From NCBI GenBank assembly GCA_013336165.1, contig JAAXUF010000007.1:1-64000 (forward strand): 64,000 bases of DNA, in the 5' to 3' direction. This document shows, piece after piece, positions 26,101 through 33,184 of this stretch. How positions within the stretch are numbered: position 1 is the stretch's first letter; every line of letters begins with the position of its first letter. The position numbers and the translations under genes were made by a program. This stretch comes from Coriobacteriia bacterium. Its GTDB lineage: Bacteria; Actinomycetota; Coriobacteriia; Anaerosomatales; JAAXUF01. The notes beneath the pieces are model-generated. The model did no database searches. It worked only from the letters and a program-made list of their open reading frames with translations, and was not told where the DNA came from.

Positions 26101-28920
26101 GCGGCGCTCGACCTCGGCGGCGGTCTCCCACTCGAGCAGGTGGCGGTGCGAAACGGTCATGCGCCACAGGGCGCGGATGATCGCGTCGGCCATGAGCCAC
26201 GCCTGGTGCGGCAGCATCACGAACGACAGGCCGCCGCGCTTGGTGTCATCGCGCAGGTCGGGGAGCGCCGAGCGGGCGGTCGACGAGAAGCTCACCGAGC
26301 GAGGGCGGAAGACCATCGAGCCCGCGAGCGAGAAGTAGGCGGGGAAGAAGACGACGAGCGCCATGAGCAGCGGCCACGAGAACGTGGCGCCAGGCAGCAG
26401 AAGCCAGCCTGCGAGGAACAGCGCGAGCGTGGCGGGCGCCACAAGTGAGCGCCGCAGGTTGTCGAGGATCTTCCAGCGGTGCAGCACAGACAACGGGTTG
26501 GGGGCGATGCGCCCGGCCGTGTCGACAGCGCGGGCAGCGAGCCACGGCAGCGTCTGCCAGTCGCCGCGCACCCAGCGGTGCATGCGCGAGGCGGCGGCGA
26601 GGTAGTTGGCCGGGTAGTCGTCGAGCACCTCGATGTCGCTCGCCAAGCCGGTGCGCAGGAACGAGCCCTCGATGAGGTCGTGGGACAGCATCGAGTTCTC
26701 GGCGAAGCGGTTTTCGAGCACGCCGGCGAAGACGCCGATTTCGAAGATGCCCTTGCCCGTGAACGAGCCCTCGCCAAAGGCGTCCTGGTACGTATCTGAG
26801 ATCGCTCCCGAGTACGGATCGATGCCGGTCGGGCCGGAGTACAGCAGCGCGAACCGGCTCTTGTGCGAACCTTTGAGCGTCATGCCCACGCGCGGCTGTA
26901 TGAGGCCGTAACCGCGGCGCACGCGAGGGTCACCCGGCCGCCAACGCGCGCGGTTGAGCGGGTGCGCGATCGCCGAGACGAGCTTGCGCGCGCCGTCCCT
27001 CGGCAGCACGGTGTCGGCGTCCAGTGTGATCACGAACGCGCACGACTGCCGAAACGCCGCCTCGCCCAGCTTCGCCGAGAACGTCGTGGCGCCGCTGCTG
27101 CGCATCTCGCGCGTGAGTTCGAGCAGCGCGCCGCGCTTGCGCTCCCAGCCCATCCACATGCCTTCGCACTCGTTGTACCGGCGCTCGCGAAGCAGCAGGT
27201 GAAACGGGCGTACGCCGTGCTCGGCTTCGTAGCGCTCGTTGAGCTCCGAGATGCCGCGCACAGCGGTCTCCGTGATCGCGCCGTCGCCCGGAAGTGTGGG
27301 TTCCAGCGCCGCCTTCAGATCGCCGAGCAGCGCGAAACCCACGTTGGAGTCGCGGTTGGCTAGATAGGTGATCTCGATGTGCTCGATGATCGCGCGCGTG
27401 GACGCAGCCGACGACAGCAGAGCCGGCACCACAACGAGCGTGCGGTGCGTCTCCTCGACGGGAAGACGGTAGTCGAGCTTGGTGAACGTTCTGGGCGGGA
27501 AGGCGACGGAGATGAGGCGGTTGACCACCACGAGTGCCAGCTCCGAGAACGGCACGAAACCGAGCATGAGCAGCAGCACGATCTGCCACGTGGCGGCCTT
27601 CTCGGCCATGGCGTAGGCGGCGAGGCCGGAAAGGGCGAGCGCAGTCAGGGCGACGAAGACGATCCAGTAGAAGAGGCCGCGGTGGGCGAGTGGGCCCCGG
27701 TGCAGGCGCTCGCGCAGGAGCGGCCGGTATGAGACGGCGCGCTCGAGCTCGAGGCGGCCCTCGGCAATGAGCCACCAGCCCACGTGGCCGCGCACGTCGT
27801 CGGAGGCGTTGCGTGAAAGCGCGGCCCGGGCGAGCGCGAGCGCGGAGGCAACGACTTCGGGTTCGCCCTTGGGGCAGCGCTTTGCGATGAGCTCGACCAC
27901 GTGGCGGTAGCGGTCACGGCTCTCGAAGTCCATGACAGCGTACGTCTGCGCGGGATCGCTCCTCAGGGCGGCCTCGACGACCGCTACGCGCTCGAAGAAA
28001 TCGCGCCACTCCATCGCGTCGAGGAAGCGGATGCTGGTGATCGAGTTCGCGATCGAGACTTGGTCGGCGGCCTGCTGTTGCTGCGATTCCGCGGCAACCC
28101 GCTCGAGCACGATGCCCTCGGCGGTCAAACGCCGCTCGAGCCAGGCGTTGATCGCCTCGCCACCGCTCTCGAGACCGCCGAGGCGCCGAGTCAGGCGCAC
28201 CAAGAACGTCGGAGGCAGGTGCCGGCTCTCGGCGTCGAGTCGCGCGATGAGCTCGGGCAGGGCCTCTCGGCCGTCGCCGTCAGTCTCCGGTGCGGTGGCC
28301 AGCACCAGCGCAGCGGCCCACGCGTCGGCGGCTTCCTCGGCGCGCATGGAGAGCACGACCTGCCGAGACAGTCGGCGCAGGTTCTCGACGAGCCCCACGC
28401 GCAGCATGATCGGCACGGCCCATACCTCGCCGATGGAGAGCGGCGAGACCTCCTGGTAACCGCCGAGGAAGCGGATCAGGTACTCGTCATCGAGGCGCGA
28501 GTCGGTGTGTGCGATGAGGCCGAGCATCGCGGGATAAATGCGTGGGAAGCCGATGAGATCGCCCTCGAGCAGGCGTGGAAGCTCAACGCCGTAGTTGGCC
28601 GGCAGGTCCGCGCGGACGAGGTGGATCTGTTCCTCGATGAGATAGTAGTTGTCCAGCAGCCACTCGGCGGCAGGCGAGGAGCCCCCGCGCTCACGGGCGG
28701 CCGTGGCGAGTTCGTGGTTATCGGCAGCGAGGGCATGGGCTGCGGTCTCGACGAGAGCGAGTAGTGGCGTGGTACGGATGCGACCCTTCACAGTCCAGCT
28801 TTGCGACGCCGCGAGATTGTGCGCATCGGTTGCCATTCGCTCGGCAGACAGCAGCTCCGCGCGCAGGGGGGCGTCGCCCGCAGCGGGGGGCTCGTGCGAT
28901 GGGATCGGCTGCTCTGTCAT
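20167..28920 (-). CDS. ndvB: Cyclic beta-1,2-glucan synthase (GT84-GH94), NdvB/ChvB-like
   Basis: A giant membrane enzyme of about 2917 residues that should make cyclic or linear beta-1,2-glucan from UDP-glucose. An N-terminal helical region is followed by membrane segments near 425-475. Next comes the family-84 glycosyltransferase with TLDADT (about 632) and HRWVRGDWQ (about 783), then further membrane helices (about 830-1000). A glycoamylase-like domain follows (FYNWYDITT near 1107), then two sugar-binding/phosphorylase-type parts (near 1650 and 2120). A GH94 catalytic block has GGGDWNDGM near 2590, whose Asp is the family's general acid. The ATG at 28920 has AGGAG 4-5 bp upstream; the frame extends to 28995. 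It is monocistronic. Such enzymes are best known from Rhizobium and Brucella. Confidence 0.92.
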   Translation of the reverse strand: MTEQPIPSHEPPAAGDAPLRAELLSAERMATDAHNLAASQSWTVKGRIRTTPLLALVETAAHALAADNHELATAARERGGSSPAAEWLLDNYYLIEEQIHLVRADLPANYGVELPRLLEGDLIGFPRIYPAMLGLIAHTDSRLDDEYLIRFLGGYQEVSPLSIGEVWAVPIMLRVGLVENLRRLSRQVVLSMRAEEAADAWAAALVLATAPETDGDGREALPELIARLDAESRHLPPTFLVRLTRRLGGLESGGEAINAWLERRLTAEGIVLERVAAESQQQQAADQVSIANSITSIRFLDAMEWRDFFERVAVVEAALRSDPAQTYAVMDFESRDRYRHVVELIAKRCPKGEPEVVASALALARAALSRNASDDVRGHVGWWLIAEGRLELERAVSYRPLLRERLHRGPLAHRGLFYWIVFVALTALALSGLAAYAMAEKAATWQIVLLLMLGFVPFSELALVVVNRLISVAFPPRTFTKLDYRLPVEETHRTLVVVPALLSSAASTRAIIEHIEITYLANRDSNVGFALLGDLKAALEPTLPGDGAITETAVRGISELNERYEAEHGVRPFHLLLRERRYNECEGMWMGWERKRGALLELTREMRSSGATTFSAKLGEAAFRQSCAFVITLDADTVLPRDGARKLVSAIAHPLNRARWRPGDPRVRRGYGLIQPRVGMTLKGSHKSRFALLYSGPTGIDPYSGAISDTYQDAFGEGSFTGKGIFEIGVFAGVLENRFAENSMLSHDLIEGSFLRTGLASDIEVLDDYPANYLAAASRMHRWVRGDWQTLPWLAARAVDTAGRIAPNPLSVLHRWKILDNLRRSLVAPATLALFLAGWLLLPGATFSWPLLMALVVFFPAYFSLAGSMVFRPRSVSFSSTARSALPDLRDDTKRGGLSFVMLPHQAWLMADAIIRALWRMTVSHRHLLEWETAAEVERRAGTTRTAFWRIVGPPAGLAALIMLAEGFLGSEPLRVAFGVFVAALWLAGPTVAWWISLPVPTRKPVADLAEDERLVLRRIARKTWRFFETFVTKQGHHLAPDNYQEEPKGEVAWRTSPTNIGLQLLANVTAYDLGYVSVAGLTERTAATLTTMAGMERFRGHFYNWYDITTLEPLRPAYVSTVDSGNLAGHLLVLRLALLEASEAALLGPQLLAGARDTALLALEDFLASQAEFDASHSGRPAREALDGLLRALDLAERPANLGEWSALLRRLAALADDASGAAEAASDAARSLRELLALLETLAPWAALIAETPAAVRGSAALQPLLAHVPSLVGLAEGLAPAIAELDRLTTVGGTGDDVDDAAVIAWAASVAAGIRSARPACVELLARLRLNSEIAREMWEHIDFAILYEPHRRLFSIGYNLSEGRLDPSYYDLLASECRLASFLAIAKGDVPQEHWFRLGRTLTKIHEGRALVSWSASMFEYLMPLLVMRDWPDTLLEETYATVVRAQIDYGVTRGVPWGVSESAFNVQDASQTYQYQAFGVPGLGLKRGLSDDLVVAPYASMLALTIDPHAVIENLHTFSAQGAEGRFGYFEALDYTPGRIPAGTSRAVVKAYFAHHQGMAFVSLGNAVVGERMRQRFHSEPLVCSAELLLQERVPRLAQTVAPHVEEVESLRPIHALPPTINRSYTTADTPVPTTHFLSNGRYSVMVTNGGGGYSRWQGLAVTRHREDVTRDCWGTFFYVRDTESGEVFSAPHNPSPKQPDAYHVVFAPEKAEFRRRDGDLETHVEIAVSPEDDVEVRRLTIANNGYVTRHLEVTSYFEIALTSQSSDQAHKSFSNLFLETEWLPQTEALLFTRRPRSSAETRVWGLHAIACEQAPCDTSFETDRAAFLGRLRGADDPVAVSRSGPLGRAQGPVLDPCCALRRGIEVAPNESVHLVFVTGVAESREAALRLTEKYHDARSAQRAIDLAWTAAQLELRDLGIRPQDATTLERLASRLVLTDPFSPLKVKTPIENGLPMSGLWSIGVSGDLPILLVRVEELEHAPLVRQALLAHQYWRHKGLITDLVILNTRPSGYASNLDDRLRLLVRTGHALQLLDKPGGVFLRRADQMHPDVFNLLLSVARATLEGDAGTIQMQLNRQGKRPQAPPALAPVSAPAQDAASPIRRPALSIDNGYGGFDPATGDYVIILDGSDTTPAPWIDVLASPTFGCTVSEAGVGCTWALNSHENRITTWNNDSVSDGSGEAIYIRDEETGEFWSPTPLPVRTPEPYVIRHGFGRTRFEHETHGIAHELEWFLPPSDPVRVCRLRLTNATGRSRKLSVTQFVEWVLGDSRSRAQQHVVTWFDAENQFLTAHNHLNLDFPGRCAFLASDRPLHSWTASRTEFVGRNRRPCDPAAMGRTRLGELSGRYLDNCGALMTTIDLAPGETAEVSFLLGQTQTLEESRELIARYRKPATVENALAECASFWDDLLGTVRVRTPDERLDLLANGRLLYQTTACRLWGRTAAYQSSGAFGFRDQLQDSLALLDVRPDLVRQQIIEASRHQFAEGDVLHWWQPYSGRGVRTHISDDRHWLPLVLAEYLEATGDTSVLGERTAFIEGPPLAPEAEDAYLQPATSQRAATVYEHCVLALEAGRPTGVHDLPLIGGGDWNDGMNRVGHEGKGESVWMAWFLNYVLTRFAPICAQRGEPERAADYRAWAARLAAAAEAAAWDGAWYRRAYFDDGTPLGTHTAEECRIDAIAQAWATISGAADPDRAAIALNSVEEKLVRREDGLIALLTPPFDRMVQDPGYIKGYVPGVRENGGQYTHAALWVVLAHLMRGDGDEAWGLLDLINPIRHSSTRADADRYAVEPYVVAADVYAANPHVGRGGWTWYTGSASWFHRVVLHDLLGFRLLAENGARVLRMDPCIPKRWREYEIDYRHGSATYHIRVENPRGVNGGVARVTLDGVALDGHSIPLPDDGAKHEVVVTLLGG

Positions 28921-29100
28921 GCGGCTCCTATCCCGGGGGATACAGTGGTTCGAGGCGCCGCCCTGCCGATCGCGCTCGAAGACGGCTTCTACCATTATGC
29001 CCTTGTAGGGCGACTACCGACGGAGGCGCGGCAGAAGAAGCTCTGCAGAGTCCATCCTCTGGGGGCTGGGCGACTTCAGGAGGACGAAAGAACTCGTTGC

Positions 29101-29134
29101 GTTATACGCAGTATTGGCGTACAGTGCGTATAAC
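29101..29134 (+). promoter_or_regulatory. Palindromic operator of the nucleotidyltransferase gene
   Basis: GTTATACGCA (29101-29110) and TGCGTATAAC (29125-29134) form perfect 10-bp inverted arms with a 14-bp spacer. They lie directly upstream of the ribosome site GGAGGTGG (29141-29148), and the right arm contains a -10-like TATAAC. This is the layout of an autoregulated operator. Confidence 0.65.
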
Positions 29135-29152
29135 TTTTCTGGAGGTGGACCG

Positions 29153-30196
29153 ATGCAACGACAGCCGCTTGAAGTCCAGACCATCTATGCCGAGCTCCTC
29201 GATCAACTTGCCGCGTACGAAGCTTCGCGCGCCATCGGCCACACTGCCGGTTCGTTCGTCACGAAGATGGTGAAGGGTCAGGAGTACTACTATTTCCAGC
29301 ACATGGGGCCGGGTGGAGCGAAACACCAGACCTACCTAGGGCGTCGGGACAGCGCACTGGACACACTAGCCGCGCAGTTTGCGGAGGGCCGAAACACCGT
29401 CGCCGCCGAGCAGCGATCGATCGAGCGGCTGGCTGCTCTGTTGCGGGCAGGAGGCGCGATGGTAACCGACGCGCCATCGGCCAGAGTGCTTCGCGCGCTC
29501 GCGGATGCCGGTGTCTTCCACGCGGGCGGTGTCCTCGTCGGCACCCATGCGTTCATCGTGCTCGGCAATTTGCTTGGGGTTCGCTGGGCCAGTGCTTTGA
29601 GGACTCAGGACGTCGATATCGCAGCCGACCCCAGACTTGATGTAGCTGTGCCAAGCATCGACGCCGATCTGCCCTCAGTCTTGGATAACCTCCAGATGGG
29701 ATTCCTCCCTGTGCCCGGGCTTGACCCCAAGAACCCTACCACCTCATTCAAGGTACGGGGGCAAAGCCTGCGGTTGGACCTCCTGACACCGGCCGCAAGC
29801 ACTCAGACGCGTCCGGTAAGCCTCCCGAGGTTCGCCGCCGCCGCTCAGCCTCTGAGATTTCTCGACTACCTGATCGACTCATCTGTGCGGGCGGCAGCAG
29901 TTGATGGCGGTGTCGTCGCGGTGAATGTGCCCGACGCCGCGAGGTTCGCCCTCCACAAGCTGATCGTTGCAGGGGAACGTCCCGCGGCCATGCAATCAAA
30001 GCGCGAGAAGGACCTCTCGCAGGCGGCGCAGATACTTGAGACGTTGCAGTCGGACCGGCCGGGAGATCTTGTGCTCGCTTGGGAAGCGCTTGTCGCCCGA
30101 GGGGAGTCATGGACGAGCCGGGTTGCGAAATCGATCTCCTCATTGGAGCGCATTTCAGCCGTTGCGGCCAAGAGCGTTCGGGATCTTGCCGGGTGA
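29153..30196 (+). CDS. GSU2403-family nucleotidyltransferase-fold protein
   Basis: A 347-residue protein with the nucleotidyltransferase core pattern: VGTHAF (about 129-134, the GS/T helix-turn region) followed by RTQDVDIA (150-157), whose Asp153 and Asp155 form the metal-binding pair. The N-terminal 100 residues are helical with a tyrosine-rich EYYYFQH block; the C-terminus has helices suited to nucleic-acid or protein contact. I recognise the layout as the GSU2403/Abi-like fold group, related to AbiEii and MenT toxins that modify tRNA or proteins. The ATG at 29153 follows GGAGGTGG. No antitoxin gene is visible next to it, but a palindromic operator sits in its promoter. Confidence 0.75.
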   Translation: MQRQPLEVQTIYAELLDQLAAYEASRAIGHTAGSFVTKMVKGQEYYYFQHMGPGGAKHQTYLGRRDSALDTLAAQFAEGRNTVAAEQRSIERLAALLRAGGAMVTDAPSARVLRALADAGVFHAGGVLVGTHAFIVLGNLLGVRWASALRTQDVDIAADPRLDVAVPSIDADLPSVLDNLQMGFLPVPGLDPKNPTTSFKVRGQSLRLDLLTPAASTQTRPVSLPRFAAAAQPLRFLDYLIDSSVRAAAVDGGVVAVNVPDAARFALHKLIVAGERPAAMQSKREKDLSQAAQILETLQSDRPGDLVLAWEALVARGESWTSRVAKSISSLERISAVAAKSVRDLAG

Positions 30197-30339
30197 TTAG
30201 TTGGGGTGGGTGGTGCTGAATGGTCAAATGCCACCTGATATGCACCCGACATCAGCGATGGCTTGCATCAACTGCCCACAGTGCTATCTTCGGACTGGCT
30301 GGCAATCAGGAGCCAACACGGCATGACAACGGGGATGTT

Positions 30340-30540
30340 ATGAATTTGATTTCGAAGCTACCACTCTGGATCAAGATCGTTCTGGGGGTAGTCCTTCTTC
30401 CAGCGACAATCGTCTACGGAGTCTACGTCATGTGGAAGAGTCGGTTCTCCAGCACTCCAGTGAGGGTGGCGCTTATATCACCAAGACGGGATCGAAGTAT
30501 CGCACGGGGGTACACCGCCTGCGCCAACCGCAAGCCCTAG
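30340..30540 (+). CDS. Small membrane protein, possibly degraded
   Basis: A 66-residue frame starting ATG at 30340 with a single strong hydrophobic helix (LWIKIVLGVVLLPATIVYGV). The sequence after SRFSSTPVR turns basic and unlike a natural C-terminus, which suggests that a frame loss has cut a longer protein. No family is recognised. It precedes the phospholipase-like gene by 14 bp. It may be a real short membrane protein or a relic. Confidence 0.4.
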   Translation: MNLISKLPLWIKIVLGVVLLPATIVYGVYVMWKSRFSSTPVRVALISPRRDRSIARGYTACANRKP

Positions 30541-30554
30541 CCGGTATCGTCAAG

Positions 30555-31571
30555 ATGCGGCTCTCGACGAAATCACACCGGCTCCACAGTTGGCTGATCG
30601 CAATGGCGGTCGCCCTCAGTTTCACATTGGCATGCCCTGTCACAGCGTATAGCTGGGCTAACGGACCTGGAGGTGACGGGTTCGGCACCCATGATTGGGT
30701 ACTATATGAGGCAAACCACCAGGCGACTTCCGCCGGGGTAACGTGGCTTGATTGGTCTGTCGCCCAGAAAGCTACCGATGATCCCGACACCGTCCTACAC
30801 GACACCTACTATCACGTCTACGACATCTGGGGCTCGACCTATGGGAACTCACCTCAACGTGTCGCCCAGCTGTATGCCGAAACAGTCCAAGCTCTGAAGG
30901 CAGGCGACACAGCCGGTGCCAGTCGATCCTTCGGACTGCTGTCTCACTACTACAGCGACACCTGCAATCCTCTTCACACGGATCAGTCTACGGCTGAGGA
31001 CTCAATTCACTCTCGCTACGAAGACGCCGTTGATAACGTGACTACCATGCCGGGACAGAACCGCTCTTGGGTTGGCTTCGACGGCATCCAGTATCTGTCG
31101 GATGCTTCACAGGCAACCAAGCTGGCTGCTTCGCAGGCCCACACGATGTACACGGATCTCGTCACGGAATACTCCAATAATGGGTTTGACCCGAAGGTCA
31201 GCGCGATCACGGCATCGTCGTTGAACAACGCGGTGAATGGACTGGTTGATCTCATGGCTAGCGCGCAGAAGGACGCCGCGTACAGCACAGTTCCGCCCAC
31301 TACAGGATCGGCTCCAAGCCTTGCCTCCAGTCCCACGCAAGAGGCACAGACATCCTCAAATCCTCAGAAGATCTCGCCTAGTCAGCCCGCGCTGCAGGAA
31401 ACGGACACAGCCTCGCAAGTCGGCGCCGAGAAGGCGACTGCGGCTTCAGCGTCCGTAGCCGCCGGAACATCACAGTCCCGTGATACTTGGCGCACGCTCT
31501 TGTTGTGGGGCATGGCCGGCGGAGTCTTTCTGGCGGCATTGTTCGGAGCCATGAAAGGAAGACGGGGGTAG
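30555..31571 (+). CDS. Secreted zinc-dependent phospholipase C-like protein
   Basis: A 338-residue exported protein. An N-terminal signal peptide (LIAMAVALSFTLACPVTAYS) is followed by a domain that matches the zinc phospholipase C/S1-nuclease fold: a Trp near the mature start (YSWANGPGGDGFGTHDW), HDTYYHVYD, and SHYYSDTCNPLHTDQ, where the His and Asp residues would bind the trimetal site. A Ser/Thr/Gln-rich low-complexity linker (about 250-310) leads to a C-terminal hydrophobic helix and basic tail (GMAGGVFLAALFGAMKGRRG), so the enzyme is probably membrane-anchored. Substrates could be phospholipids or nucleic acid. The ATG at 30555 has only a weak ribosome site. Confidence 0.75.
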   Translation: MRLSTKSHRLHSWLIAMAVALSFTLACPVTAYSWANGPGGDGFGTHDWVLYEANHQATSAGVTWLDWSVAQKATDDPDTVLHDTYYHVYDIWGSTYGNSPQRVAQLYAETVQALKAGDTAGASRSFGLLSHYYSDTCNPLHTDQSTAEDSIHSRYEDAVDNVTTMPGQNRSWVGFDGIQYLSDASQATKLAASQAHTMYTDLVTEYSNNGFDPKVSAITASSLNNAVNGLVDLMASAQKDAAYSTVPPTTGSAPSLASSPTQEAQTSSNPQKISPSQPALQETDTASQVGAEKATAASASVAAGTSQSRDTWRTLLLWGMAGGVFLAALFGAMKGRRG

Positions 31572-31582
31572 CTTACTGGTGC

Positions 31583-31611
31583 GTGACCTCGCGCGCTCGG
31601 CAATGTATACT
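31583..31611 (+). promoter_or_regulatory. Promoter of tRNA-Ala
   Basis: GTGACC (31583-31588) as -35 and TATACT (31606-31611) as -10 are separated by 17 bp. The start would be 5-6 bp before the tRNA gene. Confidence 0.6.
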
Positions 31612-31622
31612 CTCTCGCGCAC

Positions 31623-31698
31623 GGGGACGTAGCTCAGCTGGGAGAGCATCGGCTTTGCAAGCCGAGGGTCGAGGGTTCGAGCCCCTTCGTCTCCACCA
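31623..31698 (+). tRNA. tRNA-Ala (TGC)
   Basis: A 76-nt cloverleaf. Acceptor GGGGACG (31623-31629) pairs with CGTCTCC (31688-31694) with one wobble, followed by discriminator A and an encoded CCA (31696-31698). The anticodon loop TTTGCAA gives TGC for alanine, and the T-arm GGTTCGAGCC is canonical. A likely terminator follows. Confidence 0.97.
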
Positions 31699-31706
31699 CA
31701 AGAAAC

Positions 31707-31751
31707 AGCAGGTCAGCTTGGGTGGAAACATCCGCTGGCCTGCTTCTTTCT
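31707..31751 (+). terminator. Terminator of tRNA-Ala
   Basis: GCAGGTCAGC (31708-31717) pairs with GCTGGCCTGC (31734-31743) with one wobble. The following TTCTTTCT supplies an imperfect U-tract. Confidence 0.65.
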
Positions 31752-31905
31752 GATGGCGCGACGATCCACCAGACACGCAAGGTCGGGCATCTGCGGATCG
31801 TGAACTCGAGGCCGATGCGCGCTGAGTTCGTGCGGCAGCCACGCTCTCCGGGCATGAGGCGTAGGGACATTCACTTCGAGGAGTTCAGCCTGCGGTAGGG
31901 CGCCG

Positions 31906-32277
31906 TTAGACTTTCGGCCAGTTCAGGAGCGCCGCGGCAATGATCGCGGCGTCTAAGAACGGCGCGACGATGAAGTAGGGATTCCAGAACAGCCCCACCA
32001 TCGCCAACGAAGCGACCGCACCTTCGACCGCGATGAGCCGCCATATTCCCGAGAGGAATGGCACGCCCATGACGCCCAACCCCGCCAGCACGAGATCGAG
32101 CATCACGACTGCCACGAGCACGAGCGCGATGATCTTGAGCGTGGCCGGCGACGTATTAGGCAGCAGCCGCGAATGCGTCACATTGAAGGGGTACGCGGGG
32201 TCGCTCGGCTTGGGTGCGACCCACGCCAGATGGACGAGTGCATGCGCGATCAGAAAGACACCAAACGCTGTCCGCAT
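31906..32277 (-). CDS. Small four-helix membrane protein of unknown function
   Basis: A 123-residue hydrophobic protein with about four transmembrane segments (GVFLIAHALVHLAWV; LKIIALVLVAVVMLDLVLAGLGV; LIAVEGAVASLAMVGLFW; FIVAPFLDAAIIAAALL). An HALVHLAW motif with two histidines is visible near the N-terminus. It resembles DUF4149/DoxX-like short membrane proteins in size, but I cannot assign a family. ATG at 32277 is chosen because GAGG lies 9 bp ahead; the frame extends further upstream to 32412 with no ribosome site. It is divergent from the AbrB/PIN pair. Confidence 0.65.
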   Translation of the reverse strand: MRTAFGVFLIAHALVHLAWVAPKPSDPAYPFNVTHSRLLPNTSPATLKIIALVLVAVVMLDLVLAGLGVMGVPFLSGIWRLIAVEGAVASLAMVGLFWNPYFIVAPFLDAAIIAAALLNWPKV

Positions 32278-32377
32278 GGTTGAATTCCTCGCTCTCGACG
32301 CCGTCGCGATCGTCCCTGCTGCAGGATACGCTGTTGAGAAGACGCTCGGAAGTGTGGCGACGGATCTGAAATTCTGA

Positions 32378-32396
32378 TATTCTGAATTACAGAATA
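32378..32396 (+). promoter_or_regulatory. Operator-like palindrome ahead of the AbrB/PIN pair
   Basis: TATTCTG (32378-32384) and CAGAATA (32390-32396) are perfect arms around AATTA, immediately before the GGAGG ribosome site of the antitoxin gene. A second ATTCTGA repeat sits next to the left arm. Antitoxins of this type normally repress their own promoter at such sites. Confidence 0.6.
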
Positions 32397-32410
32397 CGGA
32401 GGTGAATGTC

Positions 32411-32704
32411 ATGTCCGACTACATTCGCGTTGGCAAGCGAGGCACTGTGGTCATTCCCGCAGAGATGCGTCGGCGCTATGGCTTCGACGAGGGTGAGATG
32501 CTCGTCATGGAGGAGTCAGCCGCGGGGCTGCTTCTGAAACCCGTGCGTTCCTACGAAGCCGAGATCTACACTCCTGCGCGTACCGTTGAGTTCATGCTCA
32601 ACAACGCCGTCAGCACAGATGAATTTGACGAAGCGATCGCTGAGGCTCGCCTCTTGGGCCTCGATCCCGAGTCGATTCCACATCAGAAGCGACCTGAGGC
32701 GTGA
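32411..32704 (+). CDS. AbrB/MazE-type antitoxin
   Basis: A 97-residue protein with a swapped-hairpin DNA-binding domain at the N-terminus: YIRVGKRGTVVIPAEMRRRYGFDEGEMLVMEE, the AbrB/SpoVT pattern ('GKRGTVVIP..R...G'). The C-terminal half is acidic and helical and would wrap the toxin. The ATG at 32411 follows a GGAGGTG site. The toxin gene overlaps its stop by 1-4 bp, the usual antitoxin-first order. It should neutralise the PIN RNase and repress the promoter at the palindrome upstream. Confidence 0.88.
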   Translation: MSDYIRVGKRGTVVIPAEMRRRYGFDEGEMLVMEESAAGLLLKPVRSYEAEIYTPARTVEFMLNNAVSTDEFDEAIAEARLLGLDPESIPHQKRPEA

Positions 32705-33099
32705 TGGAGCGGATCTTCCTTGACGCAAACGTGCTCGTTTCGGCCGCCCTGAAACCTGCCTCAAGGCTTGCCGAGCTGTGGCAACTTCCCGACGTGCGCC
32801 TGCTTGCATCGCCGCACGTGGTAGTCGAAGCGAAGCGCAATGTGGCCGATTCAGCTGCTGCTGAGCGACTGGAGATCCTTCTGGGCCACGTGGTGATATT
32901 GCCAAGCGAACCAGCGGATTTTGAGATTGCCGACGATCCATGTCTACCGCTCAAGGATCGGCCCGTGCTGCTCGGCGCGATCGTTTCGGGCGCCGATTAC
33001 TTGTTAACCGGCGACCTGTCTCATTTCGGCAACTGCATGGGCCGGACGTTCGGAGGAGTGCGGGTCATGCTGCCGGGCGAGTATCTGCGGAGTCGATAG
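32704..33099 (+). CDS. PIN-domain toxin (VapC-like)
   Basis: A 131-residue PIN nuclease. The N-terminal FLDANVLVSAALKP (first catalytic Asp, about residue 6), a central helix carrying VVVEAKRNVAD (Glu), and the C-terminal GADYLLTGDLSHFG (Asp pair) make up the four-acid metal site of VapC-type endoribonucleases, which cleave tRNA or rRNA when released from the antitoxin. It starts at ATG 32704, overlapping the antitoxin stop by one base; GTG at 32701 is also possible. The function as a toxin is inferred from the pairing. Confidence 0.87.
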   Translation: MERIFLDANVLVSAALKPASRLAELWQLPDVRLLASPHVVVEAKRNVADSAAAERLEILLGHVVILPSEPADFEIADDPCLPLKDRPVLLGAIVSGADYLLTGDLSHFGNCMGRTFGGVRVMLPGEYLRSR

Positions 33100-33184
33100 C
33101 CTCGCCTTTTCGTTCGTGTTTGCCTCGGCTTGGGGATAACTTCCTTGCAAGCGTCTCCAAGCCGACAACGGGAAGGCGGATGCC

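Noticed and set aside
24859-26448. A 529-codon + strand frame opposite the same gene
   Set aside because: Same reason: antisense shadow of the glycoamylase-like and transferase regions, dominated by Arg, Gly and Glu.
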